From contig NZ_BMGK01000004.1 in the NCBI RefSeq assembly GCF_014640155.1, positions 1 through 40,885 on the forward strand: DNA of 40,885 bases, in the 5' to 3' direction. How positions within the stretch are numbered: the stretch's first letter is position 1; the number at the start of each line of letters is the position of its first letter. The notes beneath the pieces were generated by a model. It was not told the origin of the DNA. It searched no databases and was given only the letters and a program-made list of their open reading frames with translations. Source of the stretch: Planktosalinus lacus (lineage in GTDB: Bacteria; Bacteroidota; Bacteroidia; Flavobacteriales; Flavobacteriaceae). The position numbers and the translations under genes are program-made. Below, one piece after another: positions 18,767 to 27,474 of this stretch.

Positions 18767-19936
18767 TTATTCTGCGGCTGGCTTATACTCTTTCTTATCT
18801 ATTATCATTTTAGCGATAATTTCCCTTAAAATTTCAGAAGTACCTCCGCCAATTGGCCCCAATCTACTGTCTCTTAACAATCTTGCTAACGGGTATTCTT
18901 CCATATAGCCATAGCCTCCTAAAAACTGAAGACATTCGTAAATTACCTCATCAGCAATTTTTGTTGAGAGTAGTTTAGACATGGTTGCTTCTTTCACAAC
19001 ATACTCACCATTGTCTAAACGGGCAGCAACATTATAATTGAAAACTTTACTCATTTCAACCTGGCTGGCAAGATCTGCCACTTTATGTCTTAAAGCCTGA
19101 AACTTATCAATCGTTTGTCCAAAAGCCATTCTTTCTGACATATAATCCAATGCATATTCAATTGCAAACTCAGCTCTGGCATGAGCATTGATTCCCATAA
19201 TGAGACGCTCCAGTGCAAAGTGCTGCATAATGTATCCAAATCCTTTATTTTCTTCACCCATTAAATTTGAAGCGGGAATCTCAACATTATCAAAAGCAAT
19301 CTCACCTGTATCAGAAGCTCTCCATCCCAGTTTATCAAGCTTAGTTGCGGATATTCCCGCGGTATCTCTGTCGATGATAAAAATGCTCATTCCTTTATTG
19401 CCTAGTTCGGGCCTTGTTTTTGCAGCTACTACTAAATAATCTGAAAACACTCCATTAGTGATAAATGTTTTTGAGCCATTGACTATGTATTTATCACCTT
19501 TTTTTATCGCTGTTGTTTTCATCCCTGCTACATCGCTTCCGCCGAAAGGCTCTGTGATACACAAACAACCTATTTTTTGACCGCTAATGCTGGGGGCTAA
19601 ATACTTTTGTTTAATTTCTTCACTTCCCTCTTTGTTCACGTGTGTCATTGCCAAATAAGCATGTGCCCACATAGCGGCAGCAAAACCACCTGAGTTTATG
19701 CATTGCATTTCTTCAAGGAAAATCACAGTATAAAATAAATCTAAATCCATCCCGCCATATTTCTCTGGATAGGCTAAACCAAAATATCCCATCTCACCAA
19801 ATTTCTCCCAAATAAAGCGGTCTATGGTTCCTGTTTGTTCCCATTTTTCAATATGAGGGACTACTTCTTTTTGCAAAAACTCCCTAAAGCTTTTTCTAAA
19901 TAATTCGTGTTCTTCTGTAAAGTAAGTAATGTTCAT
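18767..19936 (-). CDS. Acyl-CoA dehydrogenase family protein
   Basis: This FAD enzyme oxidises an acyl-CoA at the alpha-beta bond in fatty-acid or branched-chain amino-acid breakdown. I start it at the ATG at 19936 (MNITYFTEEHELFRKSFREF), 389 residues; an upstream TTG would add 13 residues. The N-terminal helical domain, the CITEPFGGSDVAGMKT flavin and substrate loop (middle strands), and the C-terminal helical bundle are all present. The C-terminal motif reads GPIGGGTSEILRE, with Gly where many family members have the catalytic Glu; Glu243 in HFALERLIMG sits where isovaleryl- and long-chain enzymes carry theirs. Substrate is therefore not certain. It lies 43 bases after the helix-hairpin-helix gene, and its 3' end is copied downstream. 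Confidence 0.92.
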   Translation of the reverse strand: MNITYFTEEHELFRKSFREFLQKEVVPHIEKWEQTGTIDRFIWEKFGEMGYFGLAYPEKYGGMDLDLFYTVIFLEEMQCINSGGFAAAMWAHAYLAMTHVNKEGSEEIKQKYLAPSISGQKIGCLCITEPFGGSDVAGMKTTAIKKGDKYIVNGSKTFITNGVFSDYLVVAAKTRPELGNKGMSIFIIDRDTAGISATKLDKLGWRASDTGEIAFDNVEIPASNLMGEENKGFGYIMQHFALERLIMGINAHARAEFAIEYALDYMSERMAFGQTIDKFQALRHKVADLASQVEMSKVFNYNVAARLDNGEYVVKEATMSKLLSTKIADEVIYECLQFLGGYGYMEEYPLARLLRDSRLGPIGGGTSEILREIIAKMIIDKKEYKPAAE

Positions 19937-19979
19937 GATTCTCTTTTTATTGAACAGCCAATATGGCTTTAGCAATTTT

Positions 19980-20852
19980 TTATTTTACTGTCAAATATAA
20001 GGCAAATCTCTCAAATTTATGTGCCGGGAATGCTTCGATATTTTTTAACTCCTCCAGTTCTTTGATTCCTTCATGAAGATATCGGTAGTCAACAATTTCT
20101 TTTGCTAACTGAAAATTAATGAACGGAAGGGTGGCTATATCAGAAGCAGAAGCCTTATTAATATTTATTTTCTTAATCTTTGGTTTCTCCTTTACGGTAA
20201 ATTCTTCCATAATCCTTTTTACCACAGCATTTTCAAGCCCATAAATATCATAAAGTTGCTCATCTGCCAAAAAACCATTCAATCGAGCCCTGTAGTCTAT
20301 GATTCGCTTAGACAAAACTTCTCCCACGCCATATATTTTCTTGAGCTGTGCAGTATCGGCTTTGTTTAAATCTATCTTTTGATCAAAGCTTTTTTCCTCT
20401 CTTGAGTAGTTGTAATTATTTTTAGGTTTGGGATTGGTCACCCATTCCGGAAATTGAAAATAAGGACTTATAATGTTTAATACCGAATCTGAAACCTGAG
20501 TCACCTTTTTAAAATCTGCAACAGAATTGATCCATTTGTCTTCCTCCCTGAATTTATGTAACCGATCTATTTCTTCAGGCGACAATCCCAACGTGTATCC
20601 AAAATATTCTGAAATAAAGTTTGGATTAAAATTCCTAATGGGGTAAGTTTTTGGATTGGATTTAATTTCTCTGAGTGAATCAATCTTTTTTTGAATGGCC
20701 AACACTTCTTTTGTGTCTGTTTGAAAAACTGCTTCATTTGAAAAATCTAAATTGAAATAAATCAATTGGACAATAATAATTAATGCTATTAAAAACAAAA
20801 TCTCATTTCGTTGTTTTTTAGAAAACCTGAAATGAGATTTTATTTTTTCCAT
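19980..20852 (-). CDS. Membrane-anchored helix-hairpin-helix protein (ComEA-like)
   Basis: A 290-residue protein with a basic N-terminus, one membrane segment at about residues 15-33 (EILFLIALIIIVQLIYFNL), and at least two helix-hairpin-helix units in the remainder: DLNKADTAQLKKIYGVGEVL near 160 and NINKASASDIATLPFINFQL near 230, with a weaker one near 75-115. The motif binds the DNA backbone without sequence preference, and ComEA proteins of this kind take part in DNA uptake; flavobacterial members have not been assigned a role with certainty. It starts 13 bases after the symporter stop and is likely cotranscribed with it. Confidence 0.8.
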   Translation of the reverse strand: MEKIKSHFRFSKKQRNEILFLIALIIIVQLIYFNLDFSNEAVFQTDTKEVLAIQKKIDSLREIKSNPKTYPIRNFNPNFISEYFGYTLGLSPEEIDRLHKFREEDKWINSVADFKKVTQVSDSVLNIISPYFQFPEWVTNPKPKNNYNYSREEKSFDQKIDLNKADTAQLKKIYGVGEVLSKRIIDYRARLNGFLADEQLYDIYGLENAVVKRIMEEFTVKEKPKIKKININKASASDIATLPFINFQLAKEIVDYRYLHEGIKELEELKNIEAFPAHKFERFALYLTVK

Positions 20853-20865
20853 TGTTAAAAGATTA

Positions 20866-22929
20866 TTACTTGTCAGGAGTTTTAAACAACTCGCCGGCTT
20901 TCAATTGTTTCATATAGTCGCGAAGGTCTTGACGCACCTCACCAGACATTAAGTAAAGCCCAATTATATTTGGAAATGCCATAGCTAAAATCATCATATC
21001 TGAGAAATCGAGGACAGCACCCAAACTCACTGAAGCTCCAATGACTATAAAAATAAGAAATAATACTTTATAAGCCATTTCTGTTTTTTTACTTTTTCCA
21101 AACAAATAGGTCCAAGCTCTCATTCCGTAATAAGACCAGGAAATCATTGTTGAAAAAGCAAACAGAAATATTGCTGCTGTCAACACATACGGAAACCAGG
21201 AAATTACAGTTGCAAAAGCATCTGAGGTAAGTTGAGCTCCTGCCATATCAGCAACTTCATGCTTTCCGGTAAATATGAGCACTAAAGCCGTCAATGTACA
21301 CACCAATACAGTATCAATAAATGGTTCCAACAAAGACACGAAACCTTCAGAAGGCGGGTGATTTGTTTTTGCTGCACTGTGAGCAATTGCTGCTGAACCA
21401 ATACCGGCTTCGTTTGAAAAAGCGGCTCTTTGAAATCCTAATACTAAAACACCAATAACCCCACCCTTCAATGCTGAAGGACTAAAAGCTCCATCGATGA
21501 TGGCTGAAAAAGCAGGAATAATATTTTCAATATTAACACCGATTACAACTATACAAGCTATTATATAAATTGATGCCATAAATGGGACAACCTTTGAAGT
21601 TACTTTTGCAATACTTCTTATTCCGCCAATAATTACAGCTGCGACTAACACCATTATGAACAAACCAAATACAGCTCCATATTCAGCTAAAAACGGGAAT
21701 TGACCACTCACAGCTTCAAAAGATTGGTTAGCCTGGAACATATTTCCTCCACCAAATGAAGCTCCCACACATAATACAGCAAAAACTCCTGCAAGGATTT
21801 TACCTAAAGTATTTTTGTTTTGTTTTTCCAAACCTTTTCTCAGGTAACTCATCGGTCCCCCAAAAACACGGCCGTCTGCAGCTATGTCACGATATTTAAC
21901 ACCAAGCGTACACTCTACAAATTTTGATGACATACCTAGGAGTCCGGCAAGAATCATCCAAAAAGTAGCTCCAGCACCTCCTAAAGAAATTGCTACCGCA
22001 ACCCCGGCTATATTTCCTAAACCAACGGTTCCGGAAACAGCAGTCGTCAACGCCTGAAAATGCGTTACCTGTCCTGGTGCATTGGGGTCGTCATATTTTC
22101 CCCTGGCTAAATTGATGGCGTGTTTAAATCCTCTGATGTTTATAAAGCCCATTCTTATGGTAAAGAAAATTGCTCCCACCACAAGCCATATAACTATAAA
22201 GGGGATGTTTTTTTGTTGTTCATCTCCATTGGGATGAAGAATTGGAACTTTCTCATCATAATAAATCGATGCAAAATTATGAGCTCCAGCTTCAATAACA
22301 TCAAGTCCTTTACTTGAATCATAAATGGATTTTCCTTCTTCAGTCAAATGTTTCAAGGTTCCGTTTGCTGAGGCAATTACTTCAAGGTCTTCACCATCTT
22401 TTTCAATAATTGCAATGGGCTCACCTTCTTTTACTTTTGCTCCATCTTCTTTCAGCCAATCTTTTAGGATAAAAACACCTTCTATTCCCGGCACCCATCT
22501 GGGTGCTGGCACCATTTTTTGATCTGCATAAACTACAGGGTCATAAATGCCGGTTGCAGTAAATGGATCCCAGAATAATACACTTCCAATACTTGCTACA
22601 ATGGGTGCAAAAGTACCATTGAATTTTTCTGTTATTGCCTCAGCGGGAACACTGAATTCTTTACTCACTGAATTTCCGTCTGCATCTGTAACTGTAACAG
22701 AATATGAAACTCCTTCAACCAAACCTTCCGCTTTGCTTGAAGTTAAAGGTGTTGATTGATTACTCCATTTGTAACTATAAGGAGGCTGACCTCCCTCGGC
22801 AAAAACTTCAACAATACCATCATTAATAAGACTGGATGGGTTTGTAACTTTTTCATTTACAGTTAATTCCTGAGAAAAAACCAGGGATGTAGAAAAAAGC
22901 AATATTGCTGCAAAGAGTCTTGAAATCAT
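20866..22929 (-). CDS. Alanine/glycine:cation symporter with N-terminal SprB-like and lipoyl-like domains
   Basis: The C-terminal two thirds (from about residue 240) is an AGCS-family sodium:alanine symporter with about ten membrane segments and the family motifs [36 protein letters not shown] and [15 protein letters not shown]. It imports alanine or glycine with sodium. The 687-residue length is much above the usual 450-550 because of the N-terminus: a signal peptide (to about residue 19), a SprB-type beta-sandwich ([15 protein letters not shown], about 22-95), and a domain like the biotin/lipoyl fold ([20 protein letters not shown] to [10 protein letters not shown], about 140-195) without an obvious modifiable MKM lysine. 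The N-terminus should face the periplasm. It is followed within 13 bases by the helix-hairpin-helix gene. Confidence 0.88.
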   Translation of the reverse strand: MISRLFAAILLFSTSLVFSQELTVNEKVTNPSSLINDGIVEVFAEGGQPPYSYKWSNQSTPLTSSKAEGLVEGVSYSVTVTDADGNSVSKEFSVPAEAITEKFNGTFAPIVASIGSVLFWDPFTATGIYDPVVYADQKMVPAPRWVPGIEGVFILKDWLKEDGAKVKEGEPIAIIEKDGEDLEVIASANGTLKHLTEEGKSIYDSSKGLDVIEAGAHNFASIYYDEKVPILHPNGDEQQKNIPFIVIWLVVGAIFFTIRMGFINIRGFKHAINLARGKYDDPNAPGQVTHFQALTTAVSGTVGLGNIAGVAVAISLGGAGATFWMILAGLLGMSSKFVECTLGVKYRDIAADGRVFGGPMSYLRKGLEKQNKNTLGKILAGVFAVLCVGASFGGGNMFQANQSFEAVSGQFPFLAEYGAVFGLFIMVLVAAVIIGGIRSIAKVTSKVVPFMASIYIIACIVVIGVNIENIIPAFSAIIDGAFSPSALKGGVIGVLVLGFQRAAFSNEAGIGSAAIAHSAAKTNHPPSEGFVSLLEPFIDTVLVCTLTALVLIFTGKHEVADMAGAQLTSDAFATVISWFPYVLTAAIFLFAFSTMISWSYYGMRAWTYLFGKSKKTEMAYKVLFLIFIVIGASVSLGAVLDFSDMMILAMAFPNIIGLYLMSGEVRQDLRDYMKQLKAGELFKTPDK

Positions 22930-23049
22930 AAAAAAAGTAGTTGGTTTATAAATCAGTGTGTGAAAACAGCAGGCAAGATGCTAAAAAAAAAACCTATTTC
23001 AAATTTTTTTTAGAATTAATACAATCTTAACAAAGTATAAAATATCGTA

Positions 23050-23280
23050 CTACAGATCAAACACCGAAGTACGTTTGGTATAAACTAAGTCTTTTAGTTT
23101 GATCCAAAATGCCAGGGTTAGATACAATATAAAACCAAACCCAAGTGTAGCAAAAGAGGAGTATATAAAAAATATTCTTACATTTTTTGCACGCATACCC
23201 AATTTATCAGCCACCCTTGAGGAAACAGCAAAACCATACTTCTCAAAAAAGTGACGTATGTTATATATAAATTTAAGCAT
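23050..23280 (-). CDS. Small PspC-domain membrane protein
   Basis: A 76-residue protein of the PspC family. FEKYGFAVSSRVADKLGMRAKNVRIFFIYSSFATLGFGFILYL is the core: a conserved amphipathic start with VADKLGM and one or two membrane spans in residues 33-60, followed by a basic tail. Family members sense or respond to envelope stress, but stand-alone short forms such as this lack evidence of role. A TATATTTG promoter element lies 24 bases before the ATG. The symporter follows after 120 bases. Confidence 0.8.
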   Translation of the reverse strand: MLKFIYNIRHFFEKYGFAVSSRVADKLGMRAKNVRIFFIYSSFATLGFGFILYLTLAFWIKLKDLVYTKRTSVFDL

Positions 23281-23303
23281 TTACTAAAATAAAAAATTGA
23301 ATG

Positions 23304-23311
23304 CAAATATA
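23304..23311 (-). promoter_or_regulatory. -7 element of the PspC gene
   Basis: TATATTTG on the minus strand matches TANNTTTG, 24 bases before the ATG at 23280. The -33 region is T-rich but lacks TTTG. Confidence 0.45.
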
Positions 23312-23372
23312 CTAACTGAATAAATTGATTTAAAAAAAATTACAGTATATTGTCTTATAAAACTTAAAGAAA

Positions 23373-24644
23373 ATGAAGTTTTCATTTACACTTATATTAC
23401 TTTTATTTTCTATACTAAATTATTCTCAGAACGTATCAATTCCTGATGCTGTTTTTTTAGAAAAATTGATCGCCCAGGGGGTTGACACAAATGAAGATGG
23501 AGTTATTCAATTAAATGAAGCCCTTGCTGTCACTCACTTGAATGTGAATTCAATAGGCTCAGAAGTTAAAATTGAAAACATGGAAGGGATACAGCACTTT
23601 ACAAACCTCGTTGAGTTAAGGTGTGCAAACAATTTAATTACTTCACTTGATGTAACAGCATTGACAAATCTAGAGTTTCTGCATTGCAATAATAATCAAA
23701 TCACTTCCCTAAATATAACCGGGTTAAGCCAATTAACAATGCTTTGGGCACGATCGAACACCTTAGCTGAAATCGACTTAAGTGGTCTGGATAATATATG
23801 GTGGATATGGGTTAGCAACAATAATTTAAATCAAATAGATTTAACCGGCTTAAATTCTCTTGAAGCGTTTGAAATCGCAAATAATCTGCTTTCTATTATT
23901 GATTTCAACCCTACCCCAAACTTAAATTATATTAATGTTTCAGGTAATTCTTTAACTGCAATTGATTTCACTCCAACCTTAAACCTAAATTATATTAATG
24001 TTTCAAGTAATTTTTTATCTGAAATTGAAGTTAACCATTTAACTGAACTTGAGTCTCTTGATTGTCATAACAATCAAATAGAAGAAATATCAATTTCAAA
24101 TCTTATAAATCTCCATTCTCTTTACATAGGTGACAATTTAATCGAGGAAATCGATGGAAGTCAAAACCCAGATTTTATTGAAATTCACTGTCAATCTAAT
24201 CCAAACCTGACCTATATAAACATGAAGAATGGTGCTATTTCAAGCGCAGATCCTGATATGTTGTATTTTGGCTTTTCTTTCTACGATACACCTGAGTTGA
24301 CCTTTATTTGTATGGATGCCGGAGAGGAATATGCACTCTCAGAAAGTGGTTATAATCCAAATAATGTAACTATTTCAACAACTGATTGCACCATGGCTAT
24401 CTCAGATGTTAATTTGAACAGTTTAACTATTTATCCTAACCCGGTTGAAAATGATTTTCATATCACTAAACCAGAAGATGTTTCACACTTTGTAGTTCTT
24501 GATATTTCAGGGAAAATACTTTTTGAAACCTCTCTATATGAAACAGCTCAAAAGAAAATAAAGAACCTGAAAACAGGAGTTTATTTTTTACTTTTAAATG
24601 ATGTATCAAACAATTTGAACCATTTTAGATTTATTAAAAAATAA
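23373..24644 (+). CDS. Secreted leucine-rich-repeat protein with T9SS C-terminal sorting domain
   Basis: A 423-residue exported protein. It has a signal peptide (MKFSFTLILLLFSILNYSQ), then a short helical cap with an EF-like DTNEDGVIQLNEA loop near residue 40, then about ten leucine-rich repeats of 20-21 residues (residues 80-290; for example LEFLHCNNNQITSLNITGL). Two adjacent repeats near 23898-24023 are almost identical at the DNA level, a recent internal duplication. The last 80 residues (LTIYPNPVENDFHI to LNHFRFIKK) form a type A T9SS sorting domain, which directs cell-surface attachment. It is convergent with the DUF2851 gene, with only 7 bases between stops. The binding partner is unknown. 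Confidence 0.9.
   Translation: MKFSFTLILLLFSILNYSQNVSIPDAVFLEKLIAQGVDTNEDGVIQLNEALAVTHLNVNSIGSEVKIENMEGIQHFTNLVELRCANNLITSLDVTALTNLEFLHCNNNQITSLNITGLSQLTMLWARSNTLAEIDLSGLDNIWWIWVSNNNLNQIDLTGLNSLEAFEIANNLLSIIDFNPTPNLNYINVSGNSLTAIDFTPTLNLNYINVSSNFLSEIEVNHLTELESLDCHNNQIEEISISNLINLHSLYIGDNLIEEIDGSQNPDFIEIHCQSNPNLTYINMKNGAISSADPDMLYFGFSFYDTPELTFICMDAGEEYALSESGYNPNNVTISTTDCTMAISDVNLNSLTIYPNPVENDFHITKPEDVSHFVVLDISGKILFETSLYETAQKKIKNLKTGVYFLLLNDVSNNLNHFRFIKK
23898..24023 (+). repeat. Tandem 63-base repeat inside the LRR gene
   Basis: Two units starting at 23898 and 23961 share a long identical core (AAATTATATTAATGTTTCA) and encode near-identical 21-residue leucine-rich repeats. This is the youngest duplication in the array. 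Confidence 0.8.
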
Positions 24645-24651
24645 AACTAAT

Positions 24652-25923
24652 TTATCTTTTCAATAAATTATTTCCCACTGCACATTCCACACACTTCTTC
24701 TTGTCACAGTAATTAGTCTTTAACTCAATCAACGCTTGTGAATGCATAGCATTCCTGGACACCACTTTTAAATTATTAAATTTTGTAATCATTGAATTTT
24801 GTTCGCTTTCGATACTGCTGATTAATTCAAGTAAATAATCAGGAATAGCTTTGCCTTGATATTTAAAATAGCAAAACAGAACCGGCAAAATTGTGTTTAT
24901 GATGATCAAATCCACAAATGATTTGGTAAGTGCTTTTTTTCGCTTGGGCGAAACGGATTTAAAATGATAATGGGTATCCCAAAACCTGGAAGCACTAACT
25001 TTAAAAAGCGCATAAATTGATTTTTTCTTTTTCGCTTCACTAATTTCTGAAAACAACTGGTTGTTTTCATTATAAACTGCTGCCAATTGTGCCAACCGAA
25101 TTGTTGGAAAATTAACAGGACGCAGCCTAAAAAACTGAACAGGCAGTACATTTTGATTGTTCAGGATATATTTATGCTTTAAAAAGTCGTATTCTTTTTT
25201 CAATGACTGCAAATACTTATCATCGCTGATAATTTCAAGTATTCCGGCCTGACCTAAAAAAAGCGCTTCTAATTGTAGTAAGCTTTGTTGACTCTTTTTC
25301 AAAACAGAAAAATCAAAAGACTGAGCTATAGAAAGAAATGCTTCACCGTTTTTCTTTAAACCAAAATTTTTGGCTAGCATCAAAAACAAGACAGCTTCCC
25401 AGTTATTTTTTGTTTTTTCAAGTAGTTTAAAAATAAATTTTGATTTGTTTTCCAGGCGCTCAAAGTAAAGTCGTTCCAACCAATTTTGAAGTAAAAAATC
25501 ATCCGTCTCTGCAAAGGAACCTTCACATGCAATCCATGTATTCTTTCCGGAAAACAATTTGTGATAATTCGATAATGTAGCAGTATCAATTTTGCCCTTT
25601 AGTTCCAGAGTGGGAATTACTGTTCTGTTATTCCTAAAAACATCCACATCGTGTTGCCAGACTACGTGAAGAATTACATTGTCATAGGCAGCATCCGTTT
25701 CGTGGTGATGTGCATACCAATCTGAAGATTTTAAATGAATTTCTACATTACCTACCCAAAGTTGATTGTCAATCCTGATGTGGGCATTAAAAAAATCAGG
25801 CCCTGCATCCTGGTTGTGATTGCCTTGTTGAACAATATGAATTTGCTCATCGTTTTGACTCTTCAGCTGGGATTTAGAAAATTTTTGGAACTTCCAGAGG
25901 TAATGTAAAAAGTCTTCTTGCAT
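24652..25923 (-). CDS. DUF2851 family protein
   Basis: A 423-residue cytoplasmic protein of the DUF2851 family, common in Bacteroidota and of unknown function. Family landmarks include the N-terminal GNHNQDAGPDFFNAHIRID and LWVGNVEIHLKSSDWYAHHH, which resemble a nuclease-like beta-sheet core, and VNFPTIRLAQLA in the second half. The C-terminus has a compact cysteine cluster, NYCDKKKCVECAVGN, with spacing C-x4-C-x2-C, suggesting a metal or Fe-S site. It begins directly after the terminator of the cysteine synthase gene and has no recognised promoter. Function is not assigned. Confidence 0.85.
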   Translation of the reverse strand: MQEDFLHYLWKFQKFSKSQLKSQNDEQIHIVQQGNHNQDAGPDFFNAHIRIDNQLWVGNVEIHLKSSDWYAHHHETDAAYDNVILHVVWQHDVDVFRNNRTVIPTLELKGKIDTATLSNYHKLFSGKNTWIACEGSFAETDDFLLQNWLERLYFERLENKSKFIFKLLEKTKNNWEAVLFLMLAKNFGLKKNGEAFLSIAQSFDFSVLKKSQQSLLQLEALFLGQAGILEIISDDKYLQSLKKEYDFLKHKYILNNQNVLPVQFFRLRPVNFPTIRLAQLAAVYNENNQLFSEISEAKKKKSIYALFKVSASRFWDTHYHFKSVSPKRKKALTKSFVDLIIINTILPVLFCYFKYQGKAIPDYLLELISSIESEQNSMITKFNNLKVVSRNAMHSQALIELKTNYCDKKKCVECAVGNNLLKR

Positions 25924-25930
25924 GTTCTGA

Positions 25931-25963
25931 AAAAAAAAATCCCTTAAATTTAAGGGATTTTTT
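25931..25963 (-). terminator. Terminator after the cysteine synthase-type gene
   Basis: A 30-base perfect palindrome (25934-25963, core CCCTTAAATTTAAGGG) flanked by a run of nine A (T on the minus strand). It sits between the PLP-enzyme stop and the DUF2851 start. Confidence 0.85.
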
Positions 25964-25988
25964 AGAGATTTGTATTTTTGAATAAAGC

Positions 25989-26969
25989 TTATTCAATATA
26001 ACCCATTTTTTTCATCCATTCGTCATTGTACATTTTGCCTACATAACGACTTCCGTGGTCGTGAAAAAGAACAACAACAACATCGTCTTTGGTAAAATGT
26101 TCTTTGAGTTGCAGCAAGCCTTTCATAGCTGCTCCGGCACTATTCCCTAAAAAGAAACCTTCTTTTTTAGCCAATAGCTGTGTATAAACAGCGGCATCTT
26201 TATCGGTCACTTTCGTAAATCCGTCAATGATACTGAAGTCTACATTTTTTGGCAAAATATCTTCACCTATACCTTCGGTTACGTATGGATAAATTTCTTT
26301 CTCGTCAAAAATTCCGGTTTCATGGTATTTTTTGAATACACTTCCATAAGTATCTATTCCCCAAACTTTGATGTTGGGATTTTGTTCTTTTAAGTATTTC
26401 CCAACTCCTGAAATGGTTCCCCCGGTTCCTACTCCCACCACAAAATGAGTCACTTTGCCATCTGTCTGGCGCCATATTTCAGGTCCGGTGGTTTCGTAGT
26501 GTGCCTGGGTATTACTTGGATTGTCATATTGATTGACATACCAACTGTTAGGTGTTTCTTCAGACAGACGCTTTGAAGTGGAATAATATGAACGCGGGTC
26601 TTCCGGAGCGACATCTGTTGGACACACTACTACTTCAGCTCCAACAGCGCGAAGTATATCCATTTTTTCCTTGCTTTGTTTGTCGCTGATCACGCACACC
26701 ATTTTATAACCTTTTACAATAGCAGCAAGCGCCAGGCCCATACCGGTATTGCCTGAAGTTCCTTCAATGATAGTGCCGCCAGGTTTTAAACGGCCATCAG
26801 CTTCAGCATCCTGAATCATTTTAACCGCCATGCGGTCTTTTACTGAATTTCCGGGGTTGAAAGTTTCGTATTTAGCCAAAACCAAGGCCGGTATTTCTTC
26901 CGCTAATTTATTGATTTTTACTAAAGGGGTATTGCCAATAGTACCTAAGATATTTTCTGCGTATTCCAT
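25989..26969 (-). CDS. PLP-dependent cysteine synthase / cystathionine beta-synthase-type enzyme
   Basis: A 326-residue beta-replacement enzyme of sulfur amino-acid metabolism. I start it at the ATG at 26969 (MEYAENILGTIGNTPLVKI), because the TTG 21 bases upstream overlaps the promoter. The PLP lysine lies in PGNSVKDRMA, the phosphate-binding loop is EGTSGNTGMGLA, and GVGTGGTISGVGKYL is the Gly-rich loop. Overall it is closer to cystathionine beta-synthase (YVTEGIGEDILPKNVD) than to CysK, but it has no CBS regulatory domain. It could make cysteine from O-acetylserine or cystathionine from serine and homocysteine; the sequence does not settle this. A terminator follows. Confidence 0.88.
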   Translation of the reverse strand: MEYAENILGTIGNTPLVKINKLAEEIPALVLAKYETFNPGNSVKDRMAVKMIQDAEADGRLKPGGTIIEGTSGNTGMGLALAAIVKGYKMVCVISDKQSKEKMDILRAVGAEVVVCPTDVAPEDPRSYYSTSKRLSEETPNSWYVNQYDNPSNTQAHYETTGPEIWRQTDGKVTHFVVGVGTGGTISGVGKYLKEQNPNIKVWGIDTYGSVFKKYHETGIFDEKEIYPYVTEGIGEDILPKNVDFSIIDGFTKVTDKDAAVYTQLLAKKEGFFLGNSAGAAMKGLLQLKEHFTKDDVVVVLFHDHGSRYVGKMYNDEWMKKMGYIE

Positions 26970-26987
26970 ATTTATTTTTTGCGTGGA

Positions 26988-26995
26988 CAAAGGTA
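26988..26995 (-). promoter_or_regulatory. -7 element of the cysteine synthase-type gene
   Basis: TACCTTTG on the minus strand matches TANNTTTG, 19 bases before the chosen ATG at 26969. It would overlap the alternative TTG start, supporting the shorter protein. Confidence 0.5.
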
Positions 26996-27070
26996 GGAAA
27001 TCAGATTTAATTTAAAATTAAATTCACAAAGATGTGCCAATTCCTGTGCTTTCTTTTATCAAAAATAACC

Positions 27071-27078
27071 TACATTTG
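27071..27078 (+). promoter_or_regulatory. -7 element of the DoxX-like gene
   Basis: TACATTTG matches TANNTTTG and lies 17 bases before the ATG at 27095, supporting that start over the ATG at 27032. No clear -33 element is seen. Confidence 0.5.
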
Positions 27079-27094
27079 GCTGCAAAAAACCACT

Positions 27095-27448
27095 ATGCTT
27101 CTACCTTGGGACCAATATTTAATGGCTGTGATCTATATTTTAGCGGGTATCAATCACTTTAGAAACCCTAAACTATATGAACGCATCATGCCGCCTTACA
27201 TTCCTGCTCACAAAAGCATGGTCGTACTAAGTGGTGTTGCCGAAATGGTTTTAGGGCTTATGTTACTTATTCCCGAAAATCAACATCTGGCAGCCTGGGG
27301 GATTATTACTATGTTGTTAGTTTTTTTCACTGTTCACATCCATATGCTTACCAATGAAAAAGCTTCTTTAAAACTTCCTAAATGGGTGTTGATTTCACGT
27401 ATTCCATTACAGTTTTTGTTGATTTGGTGGGCTTATCAATACACTTGA
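27095..27448 (+). CDS. DoxX-like small integral membrane protein
   Basis: A 117-residue protein with about four membrane segments: YLMAVIYILAGINHF, a second in VVLSGVAEMVLGLMLLI, a third in AAWGIITMLLVFFTVHIHML, and a fourth in LISRIPLQFLLIWWAYQ. The pattern, including the conserved AGINHF and PAHKSMVVLSGVAE segments, fits the DoxX/SURF4-like family of small quinone-linked or terminal-oxidase-associated proteins, but activity is unproven. I prefer the ATG at 27095 since an upstream start at 27032 would cross the promoter element. The alkB remnant follows by 26 bases in the same direction. Confidence 0.8.
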   Translation: MLLPWDQYLMAVIYILAGINHFRNPKLYERIMPPYIPAHKSMVVLSGVAEMVLGLMLLIPENQHLAAWGIITMLLVFFTVHIHMLTNEKASLKLPKWVLISRIPLQFLLIWWAYQYT

Positions 27449-27474
27449 TTTTAAAACAAAAATTGATTCCTTTC

